Source: Clostridia bacterium (GTDB lineage Bacteria > Bacillota > DULZ01). Taken from it: 37,975 bases of DNA. Below the pieces are notes generated by a model, which was not told where the DNA came from, searched no databases, and was given only the letters and a program-made list of their open reading frames with translations. Where the stretch lies: NCBI GenBank assembly GCA_012840125.1, contig DULZ01000065.1, forward strand, positions 1-37,975, written 5' to 3'. Shown here one piece after another: positions 1 through 9,588 of this stretch (within the stretch, counting starts at the first letter, position 1; every line of letters starts with the position of its first letter). A program made the position numbers and the translations under genes.

Positions 1-267
1 AAACTGCTCTCGTTTGATCTCCTGCCCGCGCCGGATCTGGCCGGAAATGGTGAGCTGCGTCCCTTCTACGTCAATCTGCACGTCGTCTTTTTTCTCCAGA
101 CCCGGCAGTTCGCAGGATACCACCACTTCTTCCGGCGTTTCATAGACATCAATGCGCACCGTGCGAAAACCGGCGTTCAAAATGCTGGGCCAGTCATCAA
201 TCATCCGCTCCAGGTCTTTGCGCCATCCTTCACCGAAAAAGCCGCTGTGGGGTGTTAAAAAAGTCAC
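1..267 (-). CDS. Hsp20 family small heat-shock protein (3' end outside window)
   Basis: The reading frame begins at a GTG (267-265) behind a strong ribosome site (GGAGGAAGGA, complement of 271-280) and runs off the left edge after 89 codons. The start of the alpha-crystallin domain is visible: an 'RVDVYE'-like strand (here RIDVYETPEEVVV), then ELPGLEKKDDVQIDVEG and LTISGQI, typical of bacterial Hsp20 chaperones. The N-terminal arm is short and contains the usual WRKDLERMIDDW-type helix. Such proteins hold unfolding proteins in the cytoplasm without using ATP. The C-terminal half, with the IXI motif, is not in the window. The gene diverges from the muramidase gene on the right. No CIRCE element was seen upstream. 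Confidence 0.85.
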   Translation of the reverse strand, partial: MTFLTPHSGFFGEGWRKDLERMIDDWPSILNAGFRTVRIDVYETPEEVVVSCELPGLEKKDDVQIDVEGTQLTISGQIRRGQEIKREQF

Positions 268-574
268 TTATCCTTCCTCCTTTTTTGCTGCTTATTTCGT
301 CTTTAGTGTTCCCTGCCGGTCCCGGTCTATCCGGCATTTTTTAGCTTACCACCAGGTCCTTGGGTTTAGAGATGCCGGCGCTCCCGGCCCGACCCTTGTC
401 CTGCCGCATGATGGCACCACTGGCAGCAAGCGCCACTGCCGCGGCAGGTTCCCCGGGGAACTTATTGTCCCCCGGGACAGTCAGTATAGGTAGTGTAACA
501 TCTGCCTTTCCGGCAGGGAAAACTCCCGCGCAAGCAGAAATAAGCCGGGCAAGAACAGAGAAAGGAGTCGTTTC
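268..574. other. Divergent intergenic region with three adjacent dyads
   Basis: This gap separates Hsp20 (minus) from the muramidase gene (plus). No gene is supported here; the overlapping open frames lack ribosome sites and recognisable motifs. The notable content is three back-to-back palindromes: 436-447 (CTGCCGCGGCAG), 448-461 (GTTCCCCGGGGAAC) and 466-479 (TGTCCC-CC-GGGACA). They could be operator half-sites or, in RNA, a run of small hairpins. I could not assign a convincing -35/-10 pair to either gene. Confidence 0.6.
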
Positions 575-2119
575 ATGAGAAAAATTCTGGCTTTATTATT
601 GATTTTCGCTTTCACCCTGCTGCCCCTCTCCGGCGTTCTAGCCGCTCCAAAAGTCAAGTTGGGCAATGAAGTCCTGCTGGAGGAATACCGCCACTTAATT
701 GCAGGGAAAAGAATCGGCCTGGTGACCAACCACACCGGCGTGGACAGCCGGGGCCGCAGCTTCGTCGATATCCTAAGCAGTGACCCGTCCCTCAACCTGG
801 CGGCTCTTTACGCACCGGAACACGGCCTGGACGGGACGGCCAAAGCCGGGGAATACGTGGCCTCGTATACTCACCCCACCCTGGGCATCCCGGTTTACAG
901 CCTGTACGGATCCACCCGCATGCCCACGGAAGCCATGTTGAAAGACATTGATGTGCTGCTGTTCGATATCCAGGACATCGGCGCCCGCACCTATACCTAC
1001 ATGTCCACCTTGAATTACGTGATGCAAGCCGCCGCCAAGTACCATAAACCGGTCATGGTCCTGGACCGGCCCAATCCCCTGGGCGGCCTGACCGTGGACG
1101 GTCCCATGATGGAAGACAAGTTCATCTCTTTTGTCGGCGTGGACAACCTGCCCATGGCCCACGGCATGACCGCCGGCGAACTGGCATTGTTTTTCAACCG
1201 GAAAATCGGGGCTGATTTGACCGTCATCCCCATGAAGGGCTGGACCCGGGACATGGTCTGGCAGGATACGGGACTGCCCTGGGTCGGCACTTCCCCGAAC
1301 ATTCCAGACTTGGTCTCTTGTTTCGGTTACATGGCTACGGGCCTCGGGGAAGGAACGGGCATCTACCAGGCGGATAAATTCAAATGGATCGGCGGCAAGG
1401 GCATTGACCCTTACCGCTTTGCCGAGCTCCTTAACAGCGCCGGCCTCCCCGGGGTGGAATTTCTCCCCGAGTACCAGGGACAAGCCGGGGGCGTGCGCTT
1501 GCAGATTACCGACTACCACCAGTTTAACCCGGCCAAGACCGGAATTTACGCCCTGGCTTATGCCAAATCCCTCAACAACTTTACCGTCCCCAAAAGCGGG
1601 GCCACCATCGTCATGTTTGACAAGATCATGGGCACGGACAAAATCGGCGCCGCGTTAGAACAAGGGCTCTCCCCCCAAGAAATAGAAGCCATTTATGCCC
1701 CGGCCCTGGCTAAATTTAAAGAAGAAAGGCAGCAGTACTTGCTGTACGGCCCTGTCCCTGCCAAAGACGGCGGCATCAAGATTTTCGTCAACAACCACCA
1801 AGTCAACTTTGACGTGCCTCCCTACCTGGATGAAAACAACCGGCTGCTGGTACCCTTCCGGGCCATCGCGGAAGCCATGGGAGCCGGTGTCCACTGGCTG
1901 CCTGACACCAAGCAGGTATCCGTGGTAGGCCGGGGCCGGATCATCTTGTTGACGGTAGGCGACCACAGCGCTGTCGTCAATGGGGAAACCCATATGATGG
2001 ATACTACGCCGGTGATCAGAGACGGGAGAACCCTGGTACCGGTGCGCTATGTAGGTGAGTTCTTGCAGGGAGTGGTGCACTGGGACCAAAATGAGAAGTT
2101 AGTGGACATTAAATTCTAA
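575..2119 (+). CDS. Secreted NamZ-type exo-beta-N-acetylmuramidase (DUF1343, GH171) with C-terminal stalk domain
   Basis: The 514-residue protein starts with a signal peptide (about 1-23: MRKI, hydrophobic core, then VLAAP). Residues about 30-390 are a DUF1343 domain, recognisable from GKRIGLVTNHTGVD, LYAPEHGLDG, FDIQDIGARTYTY, VLDRPNPLGG and GTGIYQADKFKW. The family was characterised in Bacillus (NamZ/YbbC) as an exo-muramidase releasing terminal MurNAc from peptidoglycan fragments. Residues about 400-514 form a copper-amine-oxidase N-terminal-type domain (two VPFRAIAEAMGA / VPVRYVGEFL-like repeats), common as a cell-wall stalk in clostridia; it carries no oxidase activity. The ribosome site AAAGGAG lies about 10 bases before the ATG. 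A hairpin follows the stop. The gene stands alone, so a role in wall recycling or turnover is inferred from the family only. Confidence 0.85.
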   Translation: MRKILALLLIFAFTLLPLSGVLAAPKVKLGNEVLLEEYRHLIAGKRIGLVTNHTGVDSRGRSFVDILSSDPSLNLAALYAPEHGLDGTAKAGEYVASYTHPTLGIPVYSLYGSTRMPTEAMLKDIDVLLFDIQDIGARTYTYMSTLNYVMQAAAKYHKPVMVLDRPNPLGGLTVDGPMMEDKFISFVGVDNLPMAHGMTAGELALFFNRKIGADLTVIPMKGWTRDMVWQDTGLPWVGTSPNIPDLVSCFGYMATGLGEGTGIYQADKFKWIGGKGIDPYRFAELLNSAGLPGVEFLPEYQGQAGGVRLQITDYHQFNPAKTGIYALAYAKSLNNFTVPKSGATIVMFDKIMGTDKIGAALEQGLSPQEIEAIYAPALAKFKEERQQYLLYGPVPAKDGGIKIFVNNHQVNFDVPPYLDENNRLLVPFRAIAEAMGAGVHWLPDTKQVSVVGRGRIILLTVGDHSAVVNGETHMMDTTPVIRDGRTLVPVRYVGEFLQGVVHWDQNEKLVDIKF

Positions 2120-2140
2120 AGCCTCCCCACGGAGGCTTTT
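2120..2140. terminator. Bidirectional rho-independent terminator
   Basis: A 7-bp stem (AGCCTCC, CCAC loop, GGAGGCT) followed by TTTT sits directly after the muramidase stop and just before the convergent ABC transporter stop. The AAA before the stem could give a short U-run on the opposite strand. Confidence 0.8.
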
Positions 2141-2145
2141 CCCAT

Positions 2146-3984
2146 TTAGGCATTCGTAACACCCAGCCAGTTACTGCGATAGAGATTGTAATAGAACCCT
2201 TTCCGGGCCATCAGTTCCCGGTGGGTACCTCTTTCGATGATCTCCCCTTGATCGATCACGAGAATCTGGTCCGCATTACGCACCGTGCTCAGCCGGTGGG
2301 CAATGACAAAACTGGTCCGGCCTTTCATCAGTTCCGCCATGGCCTGCTGGATATAGACTTCCGTCCTGGTATCCACATTGCTGGTAGCTTCATCCAGGAT
2401 GAGAATGGCCGGATCCGCCAGAATGGCCCTGGCAATGGCCAAGAGCTGCCGCTGCCCCTGGCTGAGGTTACCCCCGTCTTCCCCCAGGACGGTGTCGTAG
2501 CCTTGCGGCAAGCGGAGGATAAAATGCTCCGCATTGGCTAACCGGGCCGCTCGTCTCACTTCCTCATCAGTAGCCGACAGCCGCCCGTAACGGATATTGT
2601 CCGCCACCGTTTCGGAAAAGAGATACGTATCCTGCAGCACAATCCCCAGGAAAGAGCGCAGTTCTTCCCGGTCGATGTTTCTAATATCCTGCCCGTCGAT
2701 ATAAATGGCGCCTTCATCCACATCGTAGAACCTGGTTAACAGGTTGATGACGGTCGTTTTCCCGGCCCCGGTGGGCCCGACCAGGGCGACGGTTTGACCC
2801 GGGTGAGCCACCAGGTTGATGTTTTTCAGCACCGGCACCCCGGGCCGGTAGCTGAAAGAAACATGCCTGAACTCCACGTGGCCCTTCACTACCCTGAGGC
2901 GACCCGGCTCCGTACCGTCACCGGCCTTCTCCGGCGGCTCGTCCATGACGGCAAACACCCGTTCCGCACCGGCCAGAGCTGACTGGATCATATTGAACTG
3001 GTTGGCAATTTCATTCACGGGCCGGACAAACTGCTTGGCGTAATTGAGGAAGCTGGCAATAACCCCCACGGAAACAACACCTTTAACGGCCAGCCACCCC
3101 CCTACCGCGGCTACCACGATGAAGCTCAAATTGTTAAAAACGTGCATGAGCGGCATCATGAAGCCGGAAAAAATCTGGGCTCTAATACCGGCAGCCAGCA
3201 GCTGCCGGTTAAAGCCGGTAAATGCATCGATTTGCCGGTTTTCCCGGTTGAACATCTGCACCGTTTTTTGCCCGGAAATGGTTTCTTCAATAAAGCCGTT
3301 TAATTCCCCCAAAGCTTGCTGCTGGCGGCTGAAAAAGGCCCTGGTTCTTTTCGCAATGGCCGCCGTCGTCACCCCCATCAGGGGTGTCACCAGCACCGTC
3401 AGCAGGGTGAGCACGGGACTCATCCACAGCATCACGGCCATGGCCCCGGTGAGCATCAGAAGACTGTAAAACAGGTGGGTAATGCTGTTGTTGAGAGTAT
3501 TGCTGATATTATCCACATCGTTGGTGAGGCGGCTCATCAAGTCCCCGTGGGTTCTTTCATCAAAGAAACGCACGGGTAGGGTTTGCAGTTTATCGAACAA
3601 GTCCTGCCGGATTTCCTTGACCGTGAGCTGGGCCAGATCAATGACGGCATAGTTCTGCCACCAGGCGGTCAAAGAGCCTAGCCCGTACACCAGGAGCAAG
3701 AGCAGGCACATCCGCAGCAACCCGGGAAAATCACCCGGCACCAGGTAATCATCGATGGCCCGGCCGATCAGAAAAGGTCCCGCCAAGTTGAAGACCGCAC
3801 CCAGAGTTACCAAAAGGAATACCAGCAGCAACAGCTTTTTATGCTGCTTCAAATAACCCCATAATCTTTTTAAAGTCTCCCTGGTGTTCTTCGGCTTAGC
3901 CAGGGGCCCGAACCTGGCATGCCTGGCACCCCAGGCCGGCCTAACCGGCACCTGCCCCGCCCCACCTGCCGGTTTGCTAGACAT
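2146..3984 (-). CDS. Heterodimeric ABC exporter, catalytically complete half (permease-ATPase fusion)
   Basis: The 612-residue protein has an N-terminal tail rich in Pro, Gly and Arg (about 1-35), six membrane helices (about 45-340) and a nucleotide-binding domain. Walker A is GPTGAGKT (403-410), the signature is LSQGQ (507-511, one change from LSGGQ), Walker B ends in the normal catalytic Glu (ILILDE, 532) and the H-loop His is at 563. The start chosen is ATG 3984: it has a GGAGG site, overlaps the upstream gene stop by 8 bases, and removes a non-homologous extension. With its partner it should form a BmrCD/TM287-288-type multidrug or lipid exporter. An altered signature in this half and an altered catalytic residue in the other is the usual pattern for heterodimers. 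The substrate cannot be deduced. Confidence 0.9.
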   Translation of the reverse strand: MSSKPAGGAGQVPVRPAWGARHARFGPLAKPKNTRETLKRLWGYLKQHKKLLLLVFLLVTLGAVFNLAGPFLIGRAIDDYLVPGDFPGLLRMCLLLLLVYGLGSLTAWWQNYAVIDLAQLTVKEIRQDLFDKLQTLPVRFFDERTHGDLMSRLTNDVDNISNTLNNSITHLFYSLLMLTGAMAVMLWMSPVLTLLTVLVTPLMGVTTAAIAKRTRAFFSRQQQALGELNGFIEETISGQKTVQMFNRENRQIDAFTGFNRQLLAAGIRAQIFSGFMMPLMHVFNNLSFIVVAAVGGWLAVKGVVSVGVIASFLNYAKQFVRPVNEIANQFNMIQSALAGAERVFAVMDEPPEKAGDGTEPGRLRVVKGHVEFRHVSFSYRPGVPVLKNINLVAHPGQTVALVGPTGAGKTTVINLLTRFYDVDEGAIYIDGQDIRNIDREELRSFLGIVLQDTYLFSETVADNIRYGRLSATDEEVRRAARLANAEHFILRLPQGYDTVLGEDGGNLSQGQRQLLAIARAILADPAILILDEATSNVDTRTEVYIQQAMAELMKGRTSFVIAHRLSTVRNADQILVIDQGEIIERGTHRELMARKGFYYNLYRSNWLGVTNA

Positions 3985-5710
3985 CAGCCGCCACCTCCTG
4001 CCCCCACTGGGACCGGTAGATATCCCGGTAGAGAGAACTTTGCGCCAGTAAACCGGCGTGGGTACCGGTGGCCTCGATGACCCCGTTGTCCAACACAATA
4101 ATCTGATCCGCTTCCATGACGGAGCTGATCTTTTGAGAGATGACGATCCTGGTGCACGGTCCCAGGTACTCTTTCAGGGACTGCCTCAGCTTCGCTTCCG
4201 TCACCGCATCCAGGGCGCTGGTGCTGTCATCCAGGATGAGCACGGCGGGCCGGCGCAGCAGGGCCCTGGCAATGGCCAAACGCTGTTTCTGTCCCCCGGA
4301 CAGGTTAACCCCCCGCTGGCCTAAAACAGTGTCATACCCATCAGGCAGGCTCATGATGAATTCATGGGCCTGGGCAGCCTGGGCGGCCCGGATAATCTCC
4401 TCCATGGCCGCGTCTTCCCTGCCCCAGCGGATATTCTCCGCCACGGTGCCGGAAAACAGGGTTATTTCCTGGGGCACGATCCCAATGCCGCTCCGCAGCT
4501 GGTTCAGGCGGTAATCCCTCACATCAACCCCGTCCACCAGGACGCGACCACGGGTCACATCGTAAAAACGAGGGATCAGCAGGCTCAAAGTGGTCTTCCC
4601 GGCCCCGGTACCGCCTATGATGCCCACTACGTGCCCGGGTTTAATGTGCAAATTGATGTTTTCCAATACCGGCGCCCCGGCTCCGGGATATTGGAAATAA
4701 ACTTTTTCAAACACGATTTCTCCCCTGGTAACTTTCCCGGGCACCGGCCGGGTTGTTTCCCGGATTTCACCTGCCGCCGTCAAGATTTCATTAATGCGGG
4801 AAGCAGAAGCCTTAGCCCTGGAGAGAGCCATCAGGACGAAAACCACCAGCATTAATGCAAACAGGATTTGGGACACGTAATTGATAAAAGCCATGACCTG
4901 GCCCACGGTCATTTCCCCGGTGTCCACTTTGATGCCGCCAAACCAGAGGATGGCTACGATGCTGGCATTCATGACCAGCATCATGATAGGCATCAAGGTG
5001 GAAACCACCCGGGAAGCCCGGATATTCATCCGGGCCAACTGCTCGTTGGCATCGCGAAAACGCTCCTTTTCCTTATCCCCCCGGACGAATGCTTTGACTA
5101 CCCTCACCCCTACCAGGTTCTCCCGCATCACTGCGTTCACCCGGTCGATGCGCTCCTGCACCAAGGCAAATAAGGGATAGCTTTTATTGATGACCACCCA
5201 CAAGGTCCCGGCCAGCAAGGGTATCGTCACCAGGATGATCAGGGATAGCCCGGGATTAAGGGTGGCAGCCATCGCCAACCCGCCCAGGGCCAATAGAGGG
5301 GCCCGGATCATGGCCCTTAACATCATCATGACCGTATGCTGGACCTGGGTGATGTCATTGGTCAAGCGGGTAATCAGGGAAGGAGTACGAAACTCATCCA
5401 GTTTGGCAAAAGAAAAGGACTGTACTTTGGTGAAGGCCGCCAGTCTCAAATCGGCACCGAACCGCTGGCTGGCAATACTGGAGGCCACAATGCCGCCCAT
5501 GCCGCCGGCCAACCCGATGACCGCCAGGCCTAACATCAAGAGCCCCACCCGCAAGATGTAGGCCACATCCCCCTGCACCACCCCGTAATCGATGATCCTG
5601 GCCAGCAATAGGGGCAGCAGCAGGTCCATACCTACTTCCACCATCATGCACAAGGGGCTTAAGACGGCTATTCTCCAATGTTTCCACAAAAAAGACAAGA
5701 GCCGGAGCAC
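3977..5710 (-). CDS. Heterodimeric ABC exporter, degenerate-site half (permease-ATPase fusion)
   Basis: This 577-residue permease-ATPase is translated just before, and overlaps by 8 bases, the other exporter half. Six membrane helices span about 10-300. Walker A (GGTGAGKT, 366-373) and LSGGQ (470-474) are intact. The Walker B segment reads LILDDS, so Asp495 replaces the catalytic Glu, and the H-loop has Gln526 instead of His (ISQKISS). These are the known hallmarks of the non-hydrolysing site in TM287/BmrC-like subunits, so this half is expected to bind ATP and power transport only with its partner. I chose GTG 5710 because GAGGTG lies six bases upstream; the in-frame GTG at 5719 overlaps that site and would add three residues. 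Confidence 0.9.
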   Translation of the reverse strand: MLRLLSFLWKHWRIAVLSPLCMMVEVGMDLLLPLLLARIIDYGVVQGDVAYILRVGLLMLGLAVIGLAGGMGGIVASSIASQRFGADLRLAAFTKVQSFSFAKLDEFRTPSLITRLTNDITQVQHTVMMMLRAMIRAPLLALGGLAMAATLNPGLSLIILVTIPLLAGTLWVVINKSYPLFALVQERIDRVNAVMRENLVGVRVVKAFVRGDKEKERFRDANEQLARMNIRASRVVSTLMPIMMLVMNASIVAILWFGGIKVDTGEMTVGQVMAFINYVSQILFALMLVVFVLMALSRAKASASRINEILTAAGEIRETTRPVPGKVTRGEIVFEKVYFQYPGAGAPVLENINLHIKPGHVVGIIGGTGAGKTTLSLLIPRFYDVTRGRVLVDGVDVRDYRLNQLRSGIGIVPQEITLFSGTVAENIRWGREDAAMEEIIRAAQAAQAHEFIMSLPDGYDTVLGQRGVNLSGGQKQRLAIARALLRRPAVLILDDSTSALDAVTEAKLRQSLKEYLGPCTRIVISQKISSVMEADQIIVLDNGVIEATGTHAGLLAQSSLYRDIYRSQWGQEVAADV

Positions 5711-5737
5711 AGGATTCACCTCGACAACCCGCCTGTA

Positions 5738-5766
5738 TTGCCTGGGCTGGGAATATCAGTTAAAAT
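5738..5766 (+). promoter_or_regulatory. Sigma-A-type promoter for the corrinoid adenosyltransferase
   Basis: TTGCCT (5738-5743) and TAAAAT (5761-5766) are separated by exactly 17 bases. The -10 box matches the consensus at five of six positions. It lies just upstream of the GTG start at 5801 and diverges from the ABC exporter genes. Confidence 0.65.
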
Positions 5767-5800
5767 GGTGTTAGCTTGTCCTAAGAAGGAGGCAATACGC

Positions 5801-6316
5801 GTGAGTAGGGGTCAAATTCATATTTATACCGGCAACGGCAAAGGCAAGACCACGGCCGCCCTGGGCCTTTCTTTAAGAGCGGTCTGTGCCGGCAAGAAAG
5901 TCTATTTCGGTCAATTTGTCAAAGGGATGGATTACAGCGAATTAAAAGCACCCGCTTACCTGCCCGGATTTGAAATGCACCAGTTCGGCCGCGGCCGTTT
6001 CATTTACAATAAGCCGGCTGAGGAAGACATCGCCGCGGCGAGACAAGGTCTGGAAACCTGCCGCCAGGTGCTTTTGGCCGGTCGCCATGACCTGGTAGTA
6101 TTAGATGAACTTAACATTGCTTTATATTATAAGCTTTTTAGCGTGGAAGAGGCAATTGAATTGATCAAGTGCAAGCAGGAAGCCACGGAACTGGTCATCA
6201 CCGGGAGGTACGCCCCGCCGGAATTAATAGAATTAGCCGACCTTGTCACGGAAATGACGGAAATCAAGCACTACTATACGCAAAATGTGCCCGCCCGGGA
6301 GGGCATAGAGTTCTAG
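5801..6316 (+). CDS. cobO: Cob(I)alamin/corrinoid adenosyltransferase (CobO/BtuR type)
   Basis: The 171-residue protein begins HIYTGNGKGKTTAALGLSLRA, containing the family's modified P-loop GNGKGKTT near residue 12. It also has the conserved FGQFVKG, a Walker-B-like LVVLDELNIAL segment and ELVITGRYAPPELIELADLVTEM close to the C terminus, all typical of CobA/CobO/BtuR. The enzyme transfers the adenosyl group from ATP to Co(I) corrinoids in the cytoplasm. The start is GTG 5801 behind AAGGAGG; longer in-frame starts lack such a site. It is the only gene between its promoter and a strong terminator. It fits the corrinoid enzymes at the right end of the window but is not linked to them. Confidence 0.9.
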   Translation: MSRGQIHIYTGNGKGKTTAALGLSLRAVCAGKKVYFGQFVKGMDYSELKAPAYLPGFEMHQFGRGRFIYNKPAEEDIAAARQGLETCRQVLLAGRHDLVVLDELNIALYYKLFSVEEAIELIKCKQEATELVITGRYAPPELIELADLVTEMTEIKHYYTQNVPAREGIEF

Positions 6317-6334
6317 ACCTTTATTTAACAAAGA

Positions 6335-6380
6335 CTAAAGGCCGGTTCTCACCGCCAGCAGGGTGAGAACCGGCCTTTAG
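6335..6380. terminator. Bidirectional terminator, 19-bp perfect stem
   Basis: CTAAAGGCCGGTTCTCACC (6335-6353) pairs perfectly with 6362-6380 around an 8-base loop. It lies between the convergent cobO and phoU stops, with A/T runs on both flanks, and would end transcription from both sides. Confidence 0.85.
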
Positions 6381-6381
6381 C

Positions 6382-7041
6382 TTAGTTCAGGCGGATGCGG
6401 TTCCCGGAAACCTCGTAAATGACCAGCTCCCCGATATTGGTGGCATGATCGCCGACCCGTTCCAGATGCCTGGCCACCAGCAGCAAATAGGTAGCCTGTG
6501 ACACGGTTTTGGGATCTTGCATCATGATGAGCAGGAGTTCCCGGAATACCTGATCCCAAAGACTGTCCATTTCTTTTTCCATCGAAAACAGCCCCTCAGC
6601 TTTCTCCTCACTGCCCCCCACATAAGCGTCCAGGGCTTGCCTGGTCATCCTTTGGGCTATTTCCGCCATCCTGGGAATGTCAATGAGGGGCTTGATGTAC
6701 GGCTCCTTTAGCAGCCCCTGGGCAATCTCGGCTACATTAACGGCCAGATCAGAAATCCTTTCCAAGTCCGTGGCCAGCTTAATGGCCGCAAAAATCATCC
6801 GCAGGTCTTTCGCCAGGGGCTGCTGCCGGGCAATGAGACTTACGCAGCGGTCTTCGATCTCCAATTGCAGCCGGTCCACCGCCTCATCCCGGTCAATGAC
6901 TTGTTGAGCTAAAGTACCGTCTTTATGCACCAGCGCAGCGACGGCTTCTGCAATCTGCCCCTCTACCAGGCCGCCCATGTACAAGAGCTGTCGCTGGAGC
7001 GCTTCCAATTCCCCTTGAAAAGCAGTTCTGGTGGGAACCAT
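6382..7041 (-). CDS. phoU: Phosphate-specific transport regulator PhoU
   Basis: The 219-residue, all-helical protein carries two copies of the PhoU three-helix bundle. The metal-binding E/D-rich motifs are visible as DLERISDLAVNVAE in the first half and RHLERVGDHATNIGE in the second. PhoU links the phosphate transporter to the PhoR kinase and keeps the regulon off when phosphate is ample. The start is ATG 7041 behind AAGGAGGTG; a 32-residue upstream extension overlaps pstB and is not like PhoU. It is the last gene of the pst-pho operon, 13 bases after pstB, and ends in the 6335-6380 terminator. Confidence 0.93.
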   Translation of the reverse strand: MVPTRTAFQGELEALQRQLLYMGGLVEGQIAEAVAALVHKDGTLAQQVIDRDEAVDRLQLEIEDRCVSLIARQQPLAKDLRMIFAAIKLATDLERISDLAVNVAEIAQGLLKEPYIKPLIDIPRMAEIAQRMTRQALDAYVGGSEEKAEGLFSMEKEMDSLWDQVFRELLLIMMQDPKTVSQATYLLLVARHLERVGDHATNIGELVIYEVSGNRIRLN

Positions 7042-7054
7042 GGAACACCTCCTT

Positions 7055-7810
7055 TTAGCCGAACCGGCCCGTGATATAATCTTCCGTCCGGCGGTCTTGG
7101 GGCCGGTAAAACATCTTGTCCGTAGCACCCGCTTCAATGATTTCCCCGTTTAAGAAAAAGACGGTTTCTTGGGAAATCCTGGCGGCTTGCTGCATGTTGT
7201 GGGTCACCACCACCAGCGTGTATTTCTGTCTTAACTCATGCATTAACTCTTCAAGTTTCATAGTGGAAATAGGGTCCAGAGCGGAACAAGGTTCATCCAT
7301 CAAAATGATTTCCGGCTCCACTGCCAACACCCTGGCAATGCACAATCGCTGCTGCTGTCCTCCTGATAAACCTAAAGCAGGGGCGTCCAGCCGGTCCTTT
7401 ACTTCTTCCCACAGGGCAGCGGCCTTTAGACTTTTTTCCACCATTTCGTCTATCAATTCCTTGTTCCTGAGGCCATGGATTCTAAGCCCGTAGGCCACGT
7501 TATCATAAATGGACATGGGAAAAGGATTTGGTTTTTGAAACACCATGCCCACTTTCTTGCGCAAAGCGACCAGGTCAATATCCGGCGCCAGGATGTTTCG
7601 CCCGTCAATGGTCACTTCGCCCTCGGCCCGGACCCCTTCAATCAGATCATTCATCCGGTTGAAAGTGCGCAGCAATGTGGATTTACCGCAACCGGAGGGC
7701 CCGATGAAGGCGGTCACCGCATGGGCCTTGATGGATAAATTGATATCTTTCAAGGCTTGAAAAGAACCGTAATAAAAATTCAGCCGGCGTACGACTATCT
7801 TACCTGTCAT
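7055..7810 (-). CDS. pstB: Phosphate ABC transporter ATP-binding protein PstB
   Basis: This 251-residue ATPase has every PstB mark: Walker [10 protein letters not shown], the family-specific TFNRMND after it, Q-loop [17 protein letters not shown], signature LSGGQQQR, Walker [14 protein letters not shown] and the H-loop THNM. It energises phosphate import through PstCA at the inner face of the membrane. The start overlaps the phoR stop by 11 bases, with AGGAGGACAG upstream, so the two are probably translationally coupled. The gene is separated from pstSCA by phoB and phoR, which is unusual. Confidence 0.95.
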   Translation of the reverse strand: MTGKIVVRRLNFYYGSFQALKDINLSIKAHAVTAFIGPSGCGKSTLLRTFNRMNDLIEGVRAEGEVTIDGRNILAPDIDLVALRKKVGMVFQKPNPFPMSIYDNVAYGLRIHGLRNKELIDEMVEKSLKAAALWEEVKDRLDAPALGLSGGQQQRLCIARVLAVEPEIILMDEPCSALDPISTMKLEELMHELRQKYTLVVVTHNMQQAARISQETVFFLNGEIIEAGATDKMFYRPQDRRTEDYITGRFG

Positions 7811-9584
7811 GACTGTCCTCCTGTCTTACTGCTGCCTTCGGCAATCTGACGGTGAACCGTGAACCTTTACCTAATTCGCTCCTTACTTCGACGGTGCCGC
7901 CCATGCCGTCAACCAGGTGCTTGACCAAAGCCAGCCCCAGGCCGGTACCGGGAACTTCCCTGGTCCGCGCTTTATCCACCCGGTAAAACCTCTCAAAAAT
8001 CCTGGGCAGCGCCTCTGGTGGTATCCCGGTCCCCTGATCGATGACGGAACAAGCTACGTGGGTTTCATCCTCCTCCGCCCGGATGGTAATGGAAGTACCC
8101 GGAGGAGAATACTTCCCGGCATTATCGATTAAATTCAAAAACACTTGTTCCAAGCTGTCTTCCACCACCAGGGCCGGAGATAAATGTTCCGGGAAATCAT
8201 AAATCAACTGCTGATCCCGTTCCTCTAAAGCCGTAGCCAGCAAATTGACCGCCCTAGAGGCTACTGCCGCCACATCCACGGGAACTGGGGCACTCTGCCC
8301 TTTGGCACTTTCGATCCGGGACAGCTGCAGCAAGTCTTCAATCAGCTTCTTGAGGCGTTCCGCTTCCCTCTGAATAATGCCCAAGAAGCGCAAGTTAACG
8401 GCGGGATCCTGATAAGCACCGCCCAGCAGGGTTTCCACGTAACCGGCGATGGAGGTGAGCGGTGTTCGCAGTTCGTGGGAGACATTGGCCACGAACTCCC
8501 TGCGCATTTGTTCCGCCCGCCGCACATCCGTCATATCCCGCAGTACCGCCACGGCCCCCCGGGAGTTTTCTGCAGCCAAGGGAGTCACATGGACCTTGAA
8601 GTGTTTTTCATGAGGCGTATATAAAGTCAATTCCTGCCGTACGGTTTTGCCCTGCTGCAGCACGGCGTCAACCAAATGAAACAATCCTTCATGGCGGACC
8701 ACTTCCAACAGGTGCCGCCCCGCGGTCTGGTCTTCGGACACCCCAAAGAGTTCAGCCGCCGGGGGATTGAGCACCATCATTTTTCCTTCAGCATCGACGG
8801 CGATGAGACTATCGTCCATGCTGCCGAGAATGGTTTCCAAGAGTCTTTTCCTCCCGGTCAGTTGATGAATGAAATCTTCCAAGTTGCCCGCCATCCGGTT
8901 GAACGCCTCAGCCAGAACTTTGATTTCGCCAGTCCACCTCCGGCTCCTCAATCTCTCGCTGTACCGGCCTTGAGCAATCTGCCCGGCGGTCAAAGCAATC
9001 TCCTGCAGGGGCTTGGTCAGGGAAGAGGCAGCCATGAAGCTTATCAGGCCTGCCACCAGGAAAACCACCAGACCGGTGGCAAGAATCCATTTCCACAGAA
9101 ACCTGGAAACTCGATAGACCTCCTCCAGGGACAACGCAACCCGCACGACGCCGCCGACCCTGTCTTCCATAATCACCGGGACGGCCAGGTACAGCATCTC
9201 CGTGTGCAAAGAGCTGCTGTAGCGAATGCTCGTTCCCACCCTGCCTTGGAGAGCCTGTTGAATCTCCGGTCGGCCAAGATGGGAATCCAGTTCTGCCGCC
9301 TTTGCAGCCGAATCACCCAGTACTTTTCCTTGTAAATCAATAATGGTGACCCTGGCTCCGGCGGATTTGCCCAGAGAAGCTGCTAGACCTTCCCATGCAT
9401 GGGGGTGAGACCCTTCTTCCATGGCTTGAGCTACCACCCGTGCCATGAGTTCCGCGTTGCTGAGGAGCTTGTCTTCCAGCCGCCCGAGCAAATACCGCTC
9501 CGACATCCCAGTTAGCAAAAAGCCCATAGAAATCATGCTGCCGAGCACCACCAGCAGCACCGTAATGAGTATTTTCCGCCTCAA
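7800..9584 (-). CDS. phoR: Phosphate sensor histidine kinase PhoR
   Basis: The 594-residue kinase has a first membrane helix (about 5-27), an extracytoplasmic sensor of about 135 residues, a second helix (about 163-187), HAMP (about 188-240), PAS (about 245-350), a HisKA domain with phosphoacceptor His370 in NVSHELRTP, and a HATPase domain with an N-box ([10 protein letters not shown]) and G-boxes ([14 protein letters not shown]). This is the Gram-positive PhoR layout. The start is TTG 9584, four bases after the phoB stop, with AAGGTGAGG upstream. It presumably phosphorylates the adjacent PhoB under phosphate limitation. Confidence 0.92.
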   Translation of the reverse strand: MRRKILITVLLVVLGSMISMGFLLTGMSERYLLGRLEDKLLSNAELMARVVAQAMEEGSHPHAWEGLAASLGKSAGARVTIIDLQGKVLGDSAAKAAELDSHLGRPEIQQALQGRVGTSIRYSSSLHTEMLYLAVPVIMEDRVGGVVRVALSLEEVYRVSRFLWKWILATGLVVFLVAGLISFMAASSLTKPLQEIALTAGQIAQGRYSERLRSRRWTGEIKVLAEAFNRMAGNLEDFIHQLTGRKRLLETILGSMDDSLIAVDAEGKMMVLNPPAAELFGVSEDQTAGRHLLEVVRHEGLFHLVDAVLQQGKTVRQELTLYTPHEKHFKVHVTPLAAENSRGAVAVLRDMTDVRRAEQMRREFVANVSHELRTPLTSIAGYVETLLGGAYQDPAVNLRFLGIIQREAERLKKLIEDLLQLSRIESAKGQSAPVPVDVAAVASRAVNLLATALEERDQQLIYDFPEHLSPALVVEDSLEQVFLNLIDNAGKYSPPGTSITIRAEEDETHVACSVIDQGTGIPPEALPRIFERFYRVDKARTREVPGTGLGLALVKHLVDGMGGTVEVRSELGKGSRFTVRLPKAAVRQEDSHDR

Positions 9585-9588
9585 GACC

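Noticed and set aside
773-1519. 248-codon open frame antisense to the muramidase gene
   Set aside because: GC-rich shadow frame with no ribosome site, no motif and low-complexity composition; the plus-strand gene is unambiguous.
3985-4098. 38-residue N-terminal extension of the ABC exporter half
   Set aside because: It overlaps the partner gene in another frame, and an ATG with a GGAGG site at 3984 gives a normal family length.
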